The notes beneath the pieces are model-generated. The model did not search any database, was not told where the DNA came from, and was given only the letters and a program-made list of their open reading frames with translations. DNA of 64,000 nucleotides from JAGQIB01 sp041393395 (lineage in GTDB: Bacteria; ARS69): assembly GCA_041393395.1 (NCBI GenBank), contig JAWKKG010000002.1:372001-436000 (forward strand), written 5' to 3'. Position 1 is the first letter of the stretch. The number at the start of each line of letters is the position of its first letter. Shown in pieces: positions 30,456 to 39,210 of the stretch. The translations under genes were made by a program, and so were the position numbers.

Positions 30456-32579
30456 ATGCGCTGGACAATCGGAAAGAAGCTCGGCGGGAGCATCGGGACG
30501 TTCGTCGCCCTGATGTTCGGCGTCGTGACGCTGGACATCGTCATGAACAGTCACACGGAAGAGGCGGCCAAGCAGGCGGCGGAGAGCGCCCGACTGACGC
30601 GCGAGGAAACGGCGGTGTTCGCGATGAAGTCGATGCGGGCCAAGAACAACGTGATCCAGGTGCAGCAGTGGCTCACGGACATCTCGGCCACCCGCGGTCT
30701 GGATGGCTACGACGACGGATTCGCCAAGGCGGAGCAGAACGCTCAGGAGCTGAAGGCGACGCTGGCCGAGTTCCGGACGATGTTCCGTCGCGAGGACGAC
30801 CGGGAGTCGCTGGCGACGATCGACGAGATCGAGCGGGAATTCGATGTGTTCTACGCCACCGGACGCGAGATGGCCGCGACGTACATCGAGCGCGGTCCGG
30901 AGGCCGGGAACGCCCTCATGGGCGAGTTCGATCCTCACGCGGAGCGGATCGATCAGCTCATCGGCGACCTCGCCGAGGAGCAGATTCTCGAGCTGGACAA
31001 GTCCATGGAAGGCATCGTGGCGTCGGTCGACGAGGTTCTCGCGAACTGCCGCTCGCTCGAGGTGGCGGGCTGGGCCGGACTCGGACTCGCCCTGCTGGTG
31101 ACGGTCCTGCCGATCCTCACGATCTTCGCCCTCATCCGGCAGCTCCGCGAGGCCACGACGGTGGCGCGGGCCGTGGCCATGGGGGATCTGGATCAGGAGG
31201 TCACCGCGCGGACGAACGACGAGATCGGGGATCTGGCCCGAGCCTTCCAGGAGATGATCGAGGCCCAGCGCGCCAAGGCCCGCGCGGCGGAGGAGATCTC
31301 GCGCGGCAACCTCGCGGTGGAGAAGCTCGTGCGCTCCGACCGGGATCGGCTCGGCCAATCCATGGAGGCGATGAAGCAGAACGTCCAGCGGATGGTGCAG
31401 GACACGAGGGAACTCGTGGAGTCCGCTGTCTCCGGCGATCTCTCCACGCGAGCGGAGCTGGGTGTTCACCACGGCGAGTTCCGGGCCGTGATGGACGGAA
31501 TCAATCGGACCCTCGACGCGATCCTGTCGCCGATCACCTCCGCGGCGAGCGCGCTGGACGCCCTCGCGCGATTCGACCTGACGGCCCGCGTGGATGGGCA
31601 GTATCAGGGCGACCACGGGAAGATCACCGAATCGGTGAACACCACGGCGCAGACGCTGCACGAGGCGATCGCGCAGGTGGACTCTGCGGTGAGCCAGATC
31701 TCCAGCGCGGGCACGCAGATCGCGCAGAGCAGCCAGCAGGTCGCGGAGAGCGCGACCCAGCAGGCGAGCGCGCTCGAGGAAACGTCGGCCAGCCTGGAGG
31801 AGATGGCGGGTATGACCCGCGAGAACGCCGGCAACACGAAGCAGGCGCGCGCCCTGGCCGAGGCCGCGAAGACCGCGGCCGAGCAGGGTTCCTCCGCCAT
31901 GGAGGACATGCGCGCATCGATGGTCCGGATCCGTGGGGCTGCGGAGGGGACCGCCGCGATCATCCAGGACATCAACGAGATCGCGTTCCAGACGAACCTG
32001 CTGGCGCTGAACGCCGCGGTCGAGGCCGCCCGCGCGGGCGATGCCGGTCGCGGCTTCGCCGTCGTGGCCGAAGAAGTACGCAACCTGGCGCTCCGCGCGA
32101 AGGACGCGGCCCGGAGGACCGAGGCTCTCATCCGGGAGTCCGTCTCGCTGGCGGAGGGCGGAGAGTCGTCCACGGCCGCGGTCGGCACTCAGCTCGACGA
32201 GATCGCCAGTTCCGTCGGCAAGGTTGCGGACATCGTCGCCGAGATCGCGATCGCCTCGGACGAGCAGGCCCGCGGCATCGATCAGTTGAATCGCGCTGTC
32301 GCGGAAATGGACAAGGCGGTCCAGCAGTCCGCGGCGAACTCCGAGGAGTCCGCGAGCGCGGCCCAGGAACTGGCCGGACAGGCTCAGGAGCTCAACGGGA
32401 TGGTCAGCAAGTTCCGGCTCGGGCAGACCGGGGCGTCCCGGGCGGTCCTGCCGTCCCGCGCCTCGACGGCCGGACGATCGTCCGCGCGTCCGCCGGCGCG
32501 CAATCCTGCGGCCGGAATCCCCGTGGATCCGGAGGAGCTGATCCCCCTCGATACCGATCCGGAGTTCGCGGAATTCTAG
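30456..32579 (+). CDS. Methyl-accepting chemotaxis protein
   Basis: The 707-residue protein has a first membrane helix (about 10-30), a periplasmic helical-bundle sensor (about 31-205), a second membrane helix (GLGLALLVTVLPILTIFAL, about 207-228), a HAMP domain (VAMGDLDQEVTARTNDEIGDLARAFQEM) and a further HAMP-like helix pair before the signalling domain. The highly conserved hairpin tip EIAFQTNLLALNAAVEAARAG is intact, followed by FAVVAEEVRNLA. Gln/Glu-rich adaptation helices flank it (SSQQVAESATQQASALEETS). The C-terminus is a flexible Ala/Pro-rich tail ending EFAEF; there is no canonical NWETF CheR-tether. GAGGAGAAGG precedes the ATG. Confidence 0.93.
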   Translation: MRWTIGKKLGGSIGTFVALMFGVVTLDIVMNSHTEEAAKQAAESARLTREETAVFAMKSMRAKNNVIQVQQWLTDISATRGLDGYDDGFAKAEQNAQELKATLAEFRTMFRREDDRESLATIDEIEREFDVFYATGREMAATYIERGPEAGNALMGEFDPHAERIDQLIGDLAEEQILELDKSMEGIVASVDEVLANCRSLEVAGWAGLGLALLVTVLPILTIFALIRQLREATTVARAVAMGDLDQEVTARTNDEIGDLARAFQEMIEAQRAKARAAEEISRGNLAVEKLVRSDRDRLGQSMEAMKQNVQRMVQDTRELVESAVSGDLSTRAELGVHHGEFRAVMDGINRTLDAILSPITSAASALDALARFDLTARVDGQYQGDHGKITESVNTTAQTLHEAIAQVDSAVSQISSAGTQIAQSSQQVAESATQQASALEETSASLEEMAGMTRENAGNTKQARALAEAAKTAAEQGSSAMEDMRASMVRIRGAAEGTAAIIQDINEIAFQTNLLALNAAVEAARAGDAGRGFAVVAEEVRNLALRAKDAARRTEALIRESVSLAEGGESSTAAVGTQLDEIASSVGKVADIVAEIAIASDEQARGIDQLNRAVAEMDKAVQQSAANSEESASAAQELAGQAQELNGMVSKFRLGQTGASRAVLPSRASTAGRSSARPPARNPAAGIPVDPEELIPLDTDPEFAEF

Positions 32580-32591
32580 CGGAGCTCGGGA

Positions 32592-32609
32592 GGCGCCCTT
32601 CGGGGCGCC
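32592..32609 (+). other. UUCG tetraloop hairpin between MCP and cheR
   Basis: A 7-bp stem GGCGCCC / GGGCGCC closes a C(TTCG)G tetraloop, an exceptionally stable RNA fold, 13 nt after the MCP stop. No T-tract follows. It probably affects mRNA stability or partial read-through into cheR. Confidence 0.6.
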
Positions 32610-32631
32610 GACCCGCGCGGGAGACTCGGTA

Positions 32632-33471
32632 GTGGAGCAAGGCGTGTTCAGGAAGCTGTGCGATCTCGCGTACCGTGAGGCCGGCATTGCGCTCGGCGAC
32701 GGGAAGCAGTCCCTCGTGTCCGCTCGCGTTTCCAAGCGGATTCGCACGCTGGGGCTCGCCGGGCCCGCGGACTACCTGCGCTACCTGGAACACCCGGACC
32801 ACGCGGAGGAGATCGTCTCGTTCCTCGACGCGATCTCCACGAACTTCACGTTCTTCTTCCGGGAAGAAGACCACTTCCAGGTCCTGTCGGAGGAGCTGAA
32901 GCGACTCGTCGCGCAAGGTCAGCGGCGTTTCCGGATCTGGTGCGCGGCGTCGTCCACCGGAGAGGAGCCGTACTCGCTCGCGATCACGCTGCTCGAGGCG
33001 GTGAGTGGCGTGGACGCCGACGTCCGGATCCTGGCCACGGACATCTCGACCCGCGTGCTCGAGATCGCGAGCGAGGGTCGCTACCCCGCGGCCGCGGTGG
33101 TCAAGATCCCGCCGCGGCTGCTGCACCGCTACTTCACCCGCGAGGGCCGAGGGGGGGAGGAGACGTTCCGGGTGGAATCGCCCTTGAGAGACATCGTGAC
33201 GTTCAAGCGCTTGAACCTGGCCCGCCCGCCGTTCCCGATGAGGGGACCGCTCGACGCGATCTTCTGCCGGAACGTGATGATCTACTTCGATCGTCCCGTG
33301 CGGGAGGCGCTCGTGGCGGAGATGACCCGACTGCTCGGGCCCGGTCGGCTGCTCGTGACCGGGCATTCGGAGGGCCTGCACGGAATGGGCGACGGACTCG
33401 AACGGCTGGTCCCGTCGGTCTACCGTCGGCCCGCGCCGGAACCCGCAGTCGATCCGGAGCACGCGCCATGA
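32632..33471 (+). CDS. cheR: Chemotaxis protein methyltransferase CheR
   Basis: The 279-residue protein has the standard CheR layout: an N-terminal helical domain (VSARVSKRIRTLGLAGPADYL), STNFTFFFREEDHF, the SAM-binding AASSTGEEPYSLAI, RILATDISTRVLEIA and FCRNVMIYFD. It methylates glutamates on the receptor encoded just upstream, using SAM. Translation starts at GTG 32632. The stop overlaps the ATG of cheD. Confidence 0.95.
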   Translation: MEQGVFRKLCDLAYREAGIALGDGKQSLVSARVSKRIRTLGLAGPADYLRYLEHPDHAEEIVSFLDAISTNFTFFFREEDHFQVLSEELKRLVAQGQRRFRIWCAASSTGEEPYSLAITLLEAVSGVDADVRILATDISTRVLEIASEGRYPAAAVVKIPPRLLHRYFTREGRGGEETFRVESPLRDIVTFKRLNLARPPFPMRGPLDAIFCRNVMIYFDRPVREALVAEMTRLLGPGRLLVTGHSEGLHGMGDGLERLVPSVYRRPAPEPAVDPEHAP

Positions 33472-33974
33472 CGCCGACCCTCGCCGGTGCGGCGACGAAC
33501 CTCATCACGGTGGACATCGCGGACATTCGCGTGAGCAAGGACCCCGCATCGGTCATCGTGACCTACGCGCTCGGATCGTGTGTGGCCGTGATCGTGCACG
33601 ATCCGATCCGGCGCATCGGGGGAATGATCCACTACATGCTGCCTCTCGCCCAGACCGCGCCGGACAAGGCGCGCGGAAACCCGGCGATGTTCGCCGATAC
33701 CGGGATCCCCGTTCTCTTTCGCTCCGTCTACGAGCTCGGGTGTCGGAAGGAGGATCTGGTGGTGAAGGTGGCGGGAGGCGGATCGCTCTACGACGACAAG
33801 GGGACCTTCGAGATCGGTCGTCGCAACTACGTGGTGCTCCGCAAGATGTTCTGGAAGACGGGAGTGATGATCGCCGCGGAAGACGTCGGCGGATCGAAGT
33901 CGCGTACGGTGCGCCTGAACGTCGGGACCGGCCAGGTCGTGGTCCGATCCCAGGGAGAGGAGACGGAACTTTGA
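33468..33974 (+). CDS. cheD: Chemoreceptor glutamine deamidase CheD
   Basis: The 168-residue protein contains YALGSCVAVIVHDP with the catalytic Cys, and GGMIHYMLP with the catalytic His. KVAGGGSLYDD and FEIGRRNYVVLRKMF are also typical of CheD, which deamidates Gln residues in receptors and can be modulated by CheC/CheX-type partners. Its ATG overlaps the cheR stop and its TGA overlaps the TTG of the next gene, indicating tight coupling. Confidence 0.93.
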   Translation: MTPTLAGAATNLITVDIADIRVSKDPASVIVTYALGSCVAVIVHDPIRRIGGMIHYMLPLAQTAPDKARGNPAMFADTGIPVLFRSVYELGCRKEDLVVKVAGGGSLYDDKGTFEIGRRNYVVLRKMFWKTGVMIAAEDVGGSKSRTVRLNVGTGQVVVRSQGEETEL

Positions 33975-34837
33975 TCGCCAAGGAGACGATCCTGCAGAGG
34001 GTCCAGGCGCTCCCGGCCCTTTCGACTGCGGTGGCGGAACTCGCGTCGCTGCGGGACGACCCGCTCGCGACGGCACTCGCCTACGAGCGAGTCATCCGGC
34101 CGGACCCGGCCCTCTCGACGAACTTCCTTCGGCTCGCGAACTCCGCACACTTCGGCACCCGTCACGAGATCAAGACGGTTCGCGCGGCGCTCGCTCTCCT
34201 CGGGACGAAGCGACTCTACGAGGTCGTCGTGGGGGCGGCGCTCCACGGCGTACTGCCGGAGCGGTTGCCGGGATACGAGGTGGACCTGCCCGGTTTCTGG
34301 CGTCACTGCGCGGCGGTGGCGGCGCTCTCGGAGCGGCTCTCGACCGAGTTGCGGGTGGGGGCGCCGGACTTCGTGTTCACGGCCGGGCTGCTCCACGACA
34401 TCGGCAAGCTCGTGATCGGATCTTTCCTGGCCGCCGAGTCCGCGGAGGTGCTCGCCCGGGTCCGCGGAAGCGAGAAGACCTTCATCGACGCCGAGCACGA
34501 GGTGCTCGGTTGGGATCACTCGGAGATCGGGGCGGAGGTGGCCCGAGCGTGGCGCCTGCCCGAGGCAGTGGTGGATACGGCGCGCTGGCACCACTCTCCT
34601 TCCGAATGTCCGACGGCCAACCGGACGCTCGTGGACATGGTGCACGTGGCCGACGGGCTCGCCCACTCGCTGGGAATGGGTGCCGACACCGGGGAGCTGG
34701 CCCGCCGTATCGAGGTGCCCGCGATGCAGAGACTGCATGTCACGGCGCGCACGCTCGAGCGGATCGCCTGTGATTCCCTGGCGAACATCAAAGACCTCTG
34801 CCACAGCCTCGAAGGCAACGCGGGGAGGACATCGTGA
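33971..34837 (+). CDS. HDOD domain protein
   Basis: The 288-residue protein starts at TTG 33971 overlapping the cheD stop. A HDOD domain covers most of it: ETILQRVQALPALSTAVAEL, IRPDPALSTNFLRLANSAHFG, IKTVRAALALLGTKRLYEVV and FTAGLLHDIGKLVIGSF, with an HD-type LLHDIGK motif that in this family usually lacks hydrolase activity. HDOD proteins act as signalling scaffolds and often sit in chemosensory or c-di-GMP operons. The stop overlaps the start of the next cheY by 4 nt. Confidence 0.88.
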   Translation: MIAKETILQRVQALPALSTAVAELASLRDDPLATALAYERVIRPDPALSTNFLRLANSAHFGTRHEIKTVRAALALLGTKRLYEVVVGAALHGVLPERLPGYEVDLPGFWRHCAAVAALSERLSTELRVGAPDFVFTAGLLHDIGKLVIGSFLAAESAEVLARVRGSEKTFIDAEHEVLGWDHSEIGAEVARAWRLPEAVVDTARWHHSPSECPTANRTLVDMVHVADGLAHSLGMGADTGELARRIEVPAMQRLHVTARTLERIACDSLANIKDLCHSLEGNAGRTS

Positions 34838-35229
34838 GCTACGACTTCCTGATCGTGGACGACTCGCCGATCATTCGGTCCGTCGTCCGCAAGGCGATCC
34901 ACCTCTCGGGGATCGACCTCGGGACGCTGCACGAAGCGGAGAACGGTCGACAGGCGCTGGCGACGCTGGAGCAGCAGCACGTCGACGTCGTGGTCGCCGA
35001 TCTCAACATGCCGGAGATGGACGGCGTCGAGCTCGTACGCCGGATCCACGAGGACCTGTCCCTCACGGTCCCGGTGATCATCGTCTCGTCGGACCGCAGC
35101 GCGGATCGCATCGAGGAACTTCGTGCGCGAGGCATCCACGACTTCCTCAAGAAGCCGTTCCGCCCCGAGGAGCTGATGGCCATGGTCCGACAAGCGCTGC
35201 CGCAGCAAGGAGGATCCCGTGTCGGTTGA
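34834..35229 (+). CDS. CheY-like response regulator (second copy)
   Basis: This 131-residue receiver domain has FLIVDDSPIIRSVV, the phospho-acceptor Asp in VVVADLNMPEMDG, the Ser in VIIVSSDRS and the conserved Lys in FLKKPF. It has no output domain. It lies between HDOD and CheX-like genes, coupled to both (4- and 11-nt overlaps), so a local relay HDOD-CheY-CheX is plausible. Sequence differs clearly from the CheY at 25664, so it is not a recent duplicate. Confidence 0.92.
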   Translation: MSYDFLIVDDSPIIRSVVRKAIHLSGIDLGTLHEAENGRQALATLEQQHVDVVVADLNMPEMDGVELVRRIHEDLSLTVPVIIVSSDRSADRIEELRARGIHDFLKKPFRPEELMAMVRQALPQQGGSRVG

Positions 35230-35695
35230 CCCATCACTGGACGTTCTGCTGGCGACGACCGCGCGGGTCCTGGAAGAGGCAGCCTTCATCTTCTCGGAGC
35301 CCGCGAGCCCCGCAAGCCCGCCGACCGGAAGCGTGGTCGAGGCCACGATGACGTTCGCGGTCACGGACCAACCGGGGCACCACGGCTCCCTCATGCTGTC
35401 GGCGTCGCCCGGGTTCGGAACGGCCCTCGCGGCGAACCTGCTCGGTGTGGAGCCCGACGACCCGGACGTCACCGCCCGGGGGGCGGAAGCGCTCTGCGAG
35501 TTGCTCAACATCGTGGCGGGCTGCCTGATGGAGGAGTGGTTCCCCGACGCACCGGGCTGCCGCCTCGGGATCCCGAGTGCGCGCACGGTGGCGGCCACGG
35601 AACACGAGGCTCGCCGAGCCGGGGCACCCGTCTCGGGCTCGCTGCTGTCGGAGGATGCCGAACGCATCGACTGCGCCGCATTCCTGGAGGGATGA
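35219..35695 (+). CDS. CheX-like protein (third in the locus)
   Basis: This 158-residue CheX-type domain has GAEALCELLNIVAGCLMEEW (about residues 82-101), with the E-x-x-N element followed by Gly, and an earlier LMLSASPGFGTALAANLLG segment. The start is GTG overlapping the cheY end by 11 nt; the stop overlaps the cheB start. It is probably a phosphatase or phosphatase-like partner for the adjacent CheY. It is more distant from the two leftward copies than a local tandem duplicate would be. Confidence 0.68.
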   Translation: MSVDPSLDVLLATTARVLEEAAFIFSEPASPASPPTGSVVEATMTFAVTDQPGHHGSLMLSASPGFGTALAANLLGVEPDDPDVTARGAEALCELLNIVAGCLMEEWFPDAPGCRLGIPSARTVAATEHEARRAGAPVSGSLLSEDAERIDCAAFLEG

Positions 35696-36729
35696 ACCGG
35701 GTTCGCGTGCTGGTCGTGGACGACTCGGCGGTGGTGCGACAGGTGTTCTCCCGGGAGCTCGCGCGCGACCCGGACGTCGAGGTGATCGGCGCCGCGCCCG
35801 ACCCGTACGTCGCCCGCGACCTGATCGTGCGGGAGCGACCCGACGTGGTCGTGCTCGACGTGGAGATGCCGCGGATGGACGGCCTCACGTTCCTGCGCAA
35901 GTTGATGCGCCACCATCCCCTGCCGGTGGTGGTCGTCTCGTCGCTGAATCGGGAGGGTGGTGACCTCGCGATGGCTGCGCTGGAAGCGGGAGCCGTGGAC
36001 GTGATGTGCAAGCCCGGCGCGGCCTACACCACCGGCGAGATGACGGAAGAGCTTCGTCGCAAGGTGAAGGCCGCGGCCCAGGCCGTCACCAGGCGTCGCG
36101 AGATTCCGGGCGCGCGCGAACGGGCGCTGCCGGAGCTCACGACGTTCACCGACCGGATCCTCGCGATCGGGGCATCGACCGGCGGCACGACCGCCATCGA
36201 GACACTGCTCTCGGGGCTTCCGGCCAACTGCCCGGGAACCGTCATCACGCAGCACATGCCGCAGGCGTTCACCGCGGCGTTCGCGTCGCGGCTGAACGAA
36301 CGCGTGGCGCCCGAGGTTCGCGAGGCGCGGGCAGGAGACGCGATCGTGCCGGGTGTGGTGCTCATCGCGCCGGGCGGCCGGCACCTGCTCGTGCGCCGGT
36401 CCGGGGCGCGCTTCCGGGCGGAGATCAACGACGGACCGCCGATCAACTACCACCGACCCTCCGTGGACGCGCTGTTCCACTCCGTGGCGAACGCCGCCGG
36501 ACGCAGCGCGGTCGGCGTGATCCTGACCGGCATGGGGAACGACGGCGCCGCCGGCCTCCGGGCGATGCGCGACGCGGGCGCGTTCACGTTGGCTCAGGAC
36601 GAAGCGAGCTGCGTGGTGTTCGGCATGCCGATGGAGGCGATCCGCCTCGGTGCGGCGGATCGTGTGGAGTCCATCGGCAACATGGCGCGGGCGGTCGTGG
36701 AGTCGCTCCGGGCGGTGACGGCCGGCTAG
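35692..36729 (+). CDS. cheB: Chemotaxis methylesterase CheB
   Basis: The 345-residue protein has an N-terminal receiver domain (VVDDSAVVR, phospho-acceptor in VVLDVEMPRMDG, Lys in VMCKPG) and a C-terminal methylesterase domain (about 150-345) with catalytic Ser in GASTGGTTAIE, His in ITQHMPQAFT and Asp in LTGMGNDGA. It demethylates receptor glutamates and opposes CheR. It is the last gene of the operon; a convergent beta-helix gene ends 10 nt beyond. Confidence 0.95.
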   Translation: MNRVRVLVVDDSAVVRQVFSRELARDPDVEVIGAAPDPYVARDLIVRERPDVVVLDVEMPRMDGLTFLRKLMRHHPLPVVVVSSLNREGGDLAMAALEAGAVDVMCKPGAAYTTGEMTEELRRKVKAAAQAVTRRREIPGARERALPELTTFTDRILAIGASTGGTTAIETLLSGLPANCPGTVITQHMPQAFTAAFASRLNERVAPEVREARAGDAIVPGVVLIAPGGRHLLVRRSGARFRAEINDGPPINYHRPSVDALFHSVANAAGRSAVGVILTGMGNDGAAGLRAMRDAGAFTLAQDEASCVVFGMPMEAIRLGAADRVESIGNMARAVVESLRAVTAG

Positions 36730-36739
36730 AGTCGACCGC

Positions 36740-37807
36740 TCAGCGGAACGAGGCCTTGAGGCTCCCCCAGCTTGTTTCGTCCACGGAGAGCGGACCGCAG
36801 CCCTGTCCGAAGGCGCCGATCAGCACCTGACAGTCGTTGTTCGTGGCCAGGAGCGGGGAGTCCTCTCCCAGCGTGTAGTTGTCGTCGTCGAGGCCGCAGA
36901 AGAGCGGATCCCGGAACAGGTTCCCGTTCAAGCCGAACTGATCGGCGATGCAGCTGGCCCAGTTGCCTTCCGAGTTCTCGTAGAGGTCCGTGCACGAGAT
37001 GGCCACCGGCTGACCGGTACAGAAGATCGCCCGCCCGGCATTGAATGCGATCACCGTGCTCTGGATCGTGCCGCCGAAGTTGAGTCGGACGACTCCCGAG
37101 TCGGAACCGGAGTCGTTGGCCACGAGCGTGCACCGCGTCAGGGTCGGGAACGCCGAATCCGCCAGGATCGACGGCCCACCGAAGTTGTGAGCGAAGAGGC
37201 AACCGACGATCTCGAGGTCGATCAGTCCCGCGGCGAGGACTGCGTTGCCTTCGTTGCGAAAGAAACTGCAGTCGATCACGACGCGCTGCCCCGGATCCCG
37301 GGCGATCGGCGCGCCGAAGAAACTCAGACCGCCCTGCTCATTGTCGGCTACGACGCACCGCTCGAAACGAGTCTCCGATTCGCCGAGGTAGGCGGCGCCC
37401 CCGGAGTTCCCGGTGAGGGCGCAGTCGGAGATCCGGATCGACGACCATTGCACGAGGAGGCCGCCGAAGGAGGAGGCGCCGGTCAGCGTCAGCCCTTCGA
37501 GCGCCGCATCGTCGACGCTCCAGGCGCGGGCCACCCGGTCGCCCGCCGAAGCGTCGAGCACGACGTCGGCCGGGTTGCCGGTCGCCCCGCGAACGAGAAC
37601 GCCGCTTCGCAACAGGATGCAGTGGAGCTCTCCTCCGGCACTCTGGGAGCACTCGGAGTAGATACCCGGAGCGACGCTCACGGTGTCTCCGACCGCCGCC
37701 GCGTCGATCCCGGCCTGGATCGTCGAGTAGTCCGCGGGGACGTGGAGAGTTGCGGCCCAGGCGGGGGCCGACGTGACGAGGACCGCGACGACGGTGAGCA
37801 AGCGCAC
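36740..37807 (-). CDS. Secreted right-handed beta-helix protein
   Basis: Starting at GTG 37807, which has GGAGG 8 nt upstream (the GTG at 37816 is too close to it), the 355-residue product has a signal peptide and the same opening as the 9930 protein (LHVPADYSTIQAGIDAA, DTVSVAPGIYSE). Rungs include ISDCALTGN, FERCVVADN, VIDCSFFRN and LTRCTLVAN. The end reads DPLFCGLDDDN, LIGAFGQGCG, SWGSLKASFR, the same C-terminal motif as the other two beta-helix genes. It is probably extracellular, role unknown. A TTGACT promoter lies just upstream. Confidence 0.85.
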   Translation of the reverse strand: MRLLTVVAVLVTSAPAWAATLHVPADYSTIQAGIDAAAVGDTVSVAPGIYSECSQSAGGELHCILLRSGVLVRGATGNPADVVLDASAGDRVARAWSVDDAALEGLTLTGASSFGGLLVQWSSIRISDCALTGNSGGAAYLGESETRFERCVVADNEQGGLSFFGAPIARDPGQRVVIDCSFFRNEGNAVLAAGLIDLEIVGCLFAHNFGGPSILADSAFPTLTRCTLVANDSGSDSGVVRLNFGGTIQSTVIAFNAGRAIFCTGQPVAISCTDLYENSEGNWASCIADQFGLNGNLFRDPLFCGLDDDNYTLGEDSPLLATNNDCQVLIGAFGQGCGPLSVDETSWGSLKASFR

Positions 37808-37832
37808 GAGTTGCACCTCCGAGGAGACTCGA

Positions 37833-37862
37833 CTCTAATGCATTGGAGTACTGCGGAGTCAA
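37833..37862 (-). promoter_or_regulatory. Promoter of the 36740-37807 beta-helix gene
   Basis: On the minus strand: TTGACT (37862-37857), an 18-nt spacer, then TTAGAG (37838-37833). The ribosome site follows directly, giving a short leader. Confidence 0.5.
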
Positions 37863-37885
37863 GGGGGGGCTCGTGCCGCGCTGTG

Positions 37886-39163
37886 CTATCTCGTCGCGGC
37901 CTCCGGCGACGCCGTCTCGTCCCCGCCCCGCGCACTCACCGACCCGTACGACGTGGGCACGTAGATCGCGGAGATCCCGCCGTTGAAGCACGTGACGGTG
38001 GCCGGGCTCGCGTTGATCGCCTCTCCTTCCAGACGGTAGGTGTAGCTCCCCGCGGAATTGACGGTGAACACGCGCTGGAGGCTGATCGGAAATCGATTCG
38101 AAACGAGCGCCGACTCCTCGAGGCCGACCGTGAGCGCGTGGAACGTAAGTGCGCCTCCTCCGGCCGTCGCATCGATCTGGAACCGGGCGAGGTTCGCGCC
38201 GGTGGTTCCCGAGTGTCGCGAGTAGGTCTGTGCGTTCACGATGATGTAGCCGGCGGCGGGCACATCGATCGTGACGACCTGGATGTCGGTCATCGCTCCG
38301 GTGACGAGGTTCACGCCCGGATTGGCGATGGCGGACGCGACGCCCGCCTCGGAGGAGGTCATCGCCGGGGTGATCGAGGAGTTGGGCAGCGTGAGGCTGC
38401 CACCCTGCAACGTGAAATCCCCGTTCACGTGCAGGCGGGATGACGGGTTGGCCGTTCCGATGCCCACGTTGCCGGCGGGATCGATGCGCAGCGGGGCGCC
38501 GGCTGCGCTACTGCTCGTCCCGATGAAGAAGTCCGAGTCGGCCGCGGACACGTTGTTCACGACACCGACGGTCCAGTCCCGGACCTGGCCCGAGATCGTT
38601 ATCGTCTCGGCCTCGTCGTCGGACTCCAGGAGACCGCCGCCGACTCGCACGTCGCCGCGATGCTGCACGTCGTTCGTTCCGATTGCCACCCAGTCGCCAT
38701 CGTCCGCAATCGCGACGTCGGCGACTCCCGCCCGCATCGCGAACGGCGTCGTCTGCAGCATCGTCCGGGGAAGCTCCGCCTCGTGGTTCACCGCGACGCC
38801 GAGCCAAAGCGGCGATCCGTCGAAGAGCGCCGTGGAGAGCGCCACCGACGTGCCGAGTGAGATCCGAAACACTCCCTGGTCCACGGGAACCGCCGCGTGC
38901 GCCTCGGGACCCCAGGCGGCCGAGCCCCCGGTCTCGGCGGGGTAGAGTGCCACGTCGAGCGTGACCGAACCGTCGATCGGCGTGCCGACGTCGTCCCGCA
39001 GGAACCCCTGGAACGGAATCGACAGCGGGACCGCGCGGACGCTGCCCCCGGCGGGCGCTCGCAGATCAGGGGCGTCTTCGGCGTTTCCCGCGGCGGCGAC
39101 CGCCGGGGACAGGAGACCCCAGACGCAGAGAGCTCCGGCGAGCGGGCGGATGAAGTGCGACAT
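37886..39163 (-). CDS. Secreted protein with tail-fibre-like repeat region
   Basis: The 425-residue product starts at ATG 39163 and has a signal peptide (LAGALCVWGLLSPAVAAA). An N-terminal domain (VPLSIPFQGFLRDDVGTPIDGSVTLDVALYPAE, PLWLGVAVNHEAELPRTML) is a form I often see in secreted proteins of this type of bacterium. A middle part has GNVGIGTANPSSRLHVNG, typical of phage tail-fibre and intramolecular-chaperone-associated proteins, followed by a C-terminal beta-rich trimer-like domain (GYIIVNAQTYSRHSG, GSYTYRLEGEA). No peptidase S74 chaperone is evident. It ends about 70 nt before the promoter of the 36740 gene. Confidence 0.7.
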   Translation of the reverse strand: MSHFIRPLAGALCVWGLLSPAVAAAGNAEDAPDLRAPAGGSVRAVPLSIPFQGFLRDDVGTPIDGSVTLDVALYPAETGGSAAWGPEAHAAVPVDQGVFRISLGTSVALSTALFDGSPLWLGVAVNHEAELPRTMLQTTPFAMRAGVADVAIADDGDWVAIGTNDVQHRGDVRVGGGLLESDDEAETITISGQVRDWTVGVVNNVSAADSDFFIGTSSSAAGAPLRIDPAGNVGIGTANPSSRLHVNGDFTLQGGSLTLPNSSITPAMTSSEAGVASAIANPGVNLVTGAMTDIQVVTIDVPAAGYIIVNAQTYSRHSGTTGANLARFQIDATAGGGALTFHALTVGLEESALVSNRFPISLQRVFTVNSAGSYTYRLEGEAINASPATVTCFNGGISAIYVPTSYGSVSARGGDETASPEAATR

Positions 39164-39210
39164 GAGTCTCGTCCTTTCGCGGTGAGAGTGAGTGACGTCG
39201 ACGCGTTGCA

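Noticed and set aside
37886..39163. Phage tail fibre from a prophage
   Set aside because: The GNVGIGTANPSSRLHVNG motif is present, but the protein has a signal peptide and its neighbours are ordinary secreted proteins, not phage genes.
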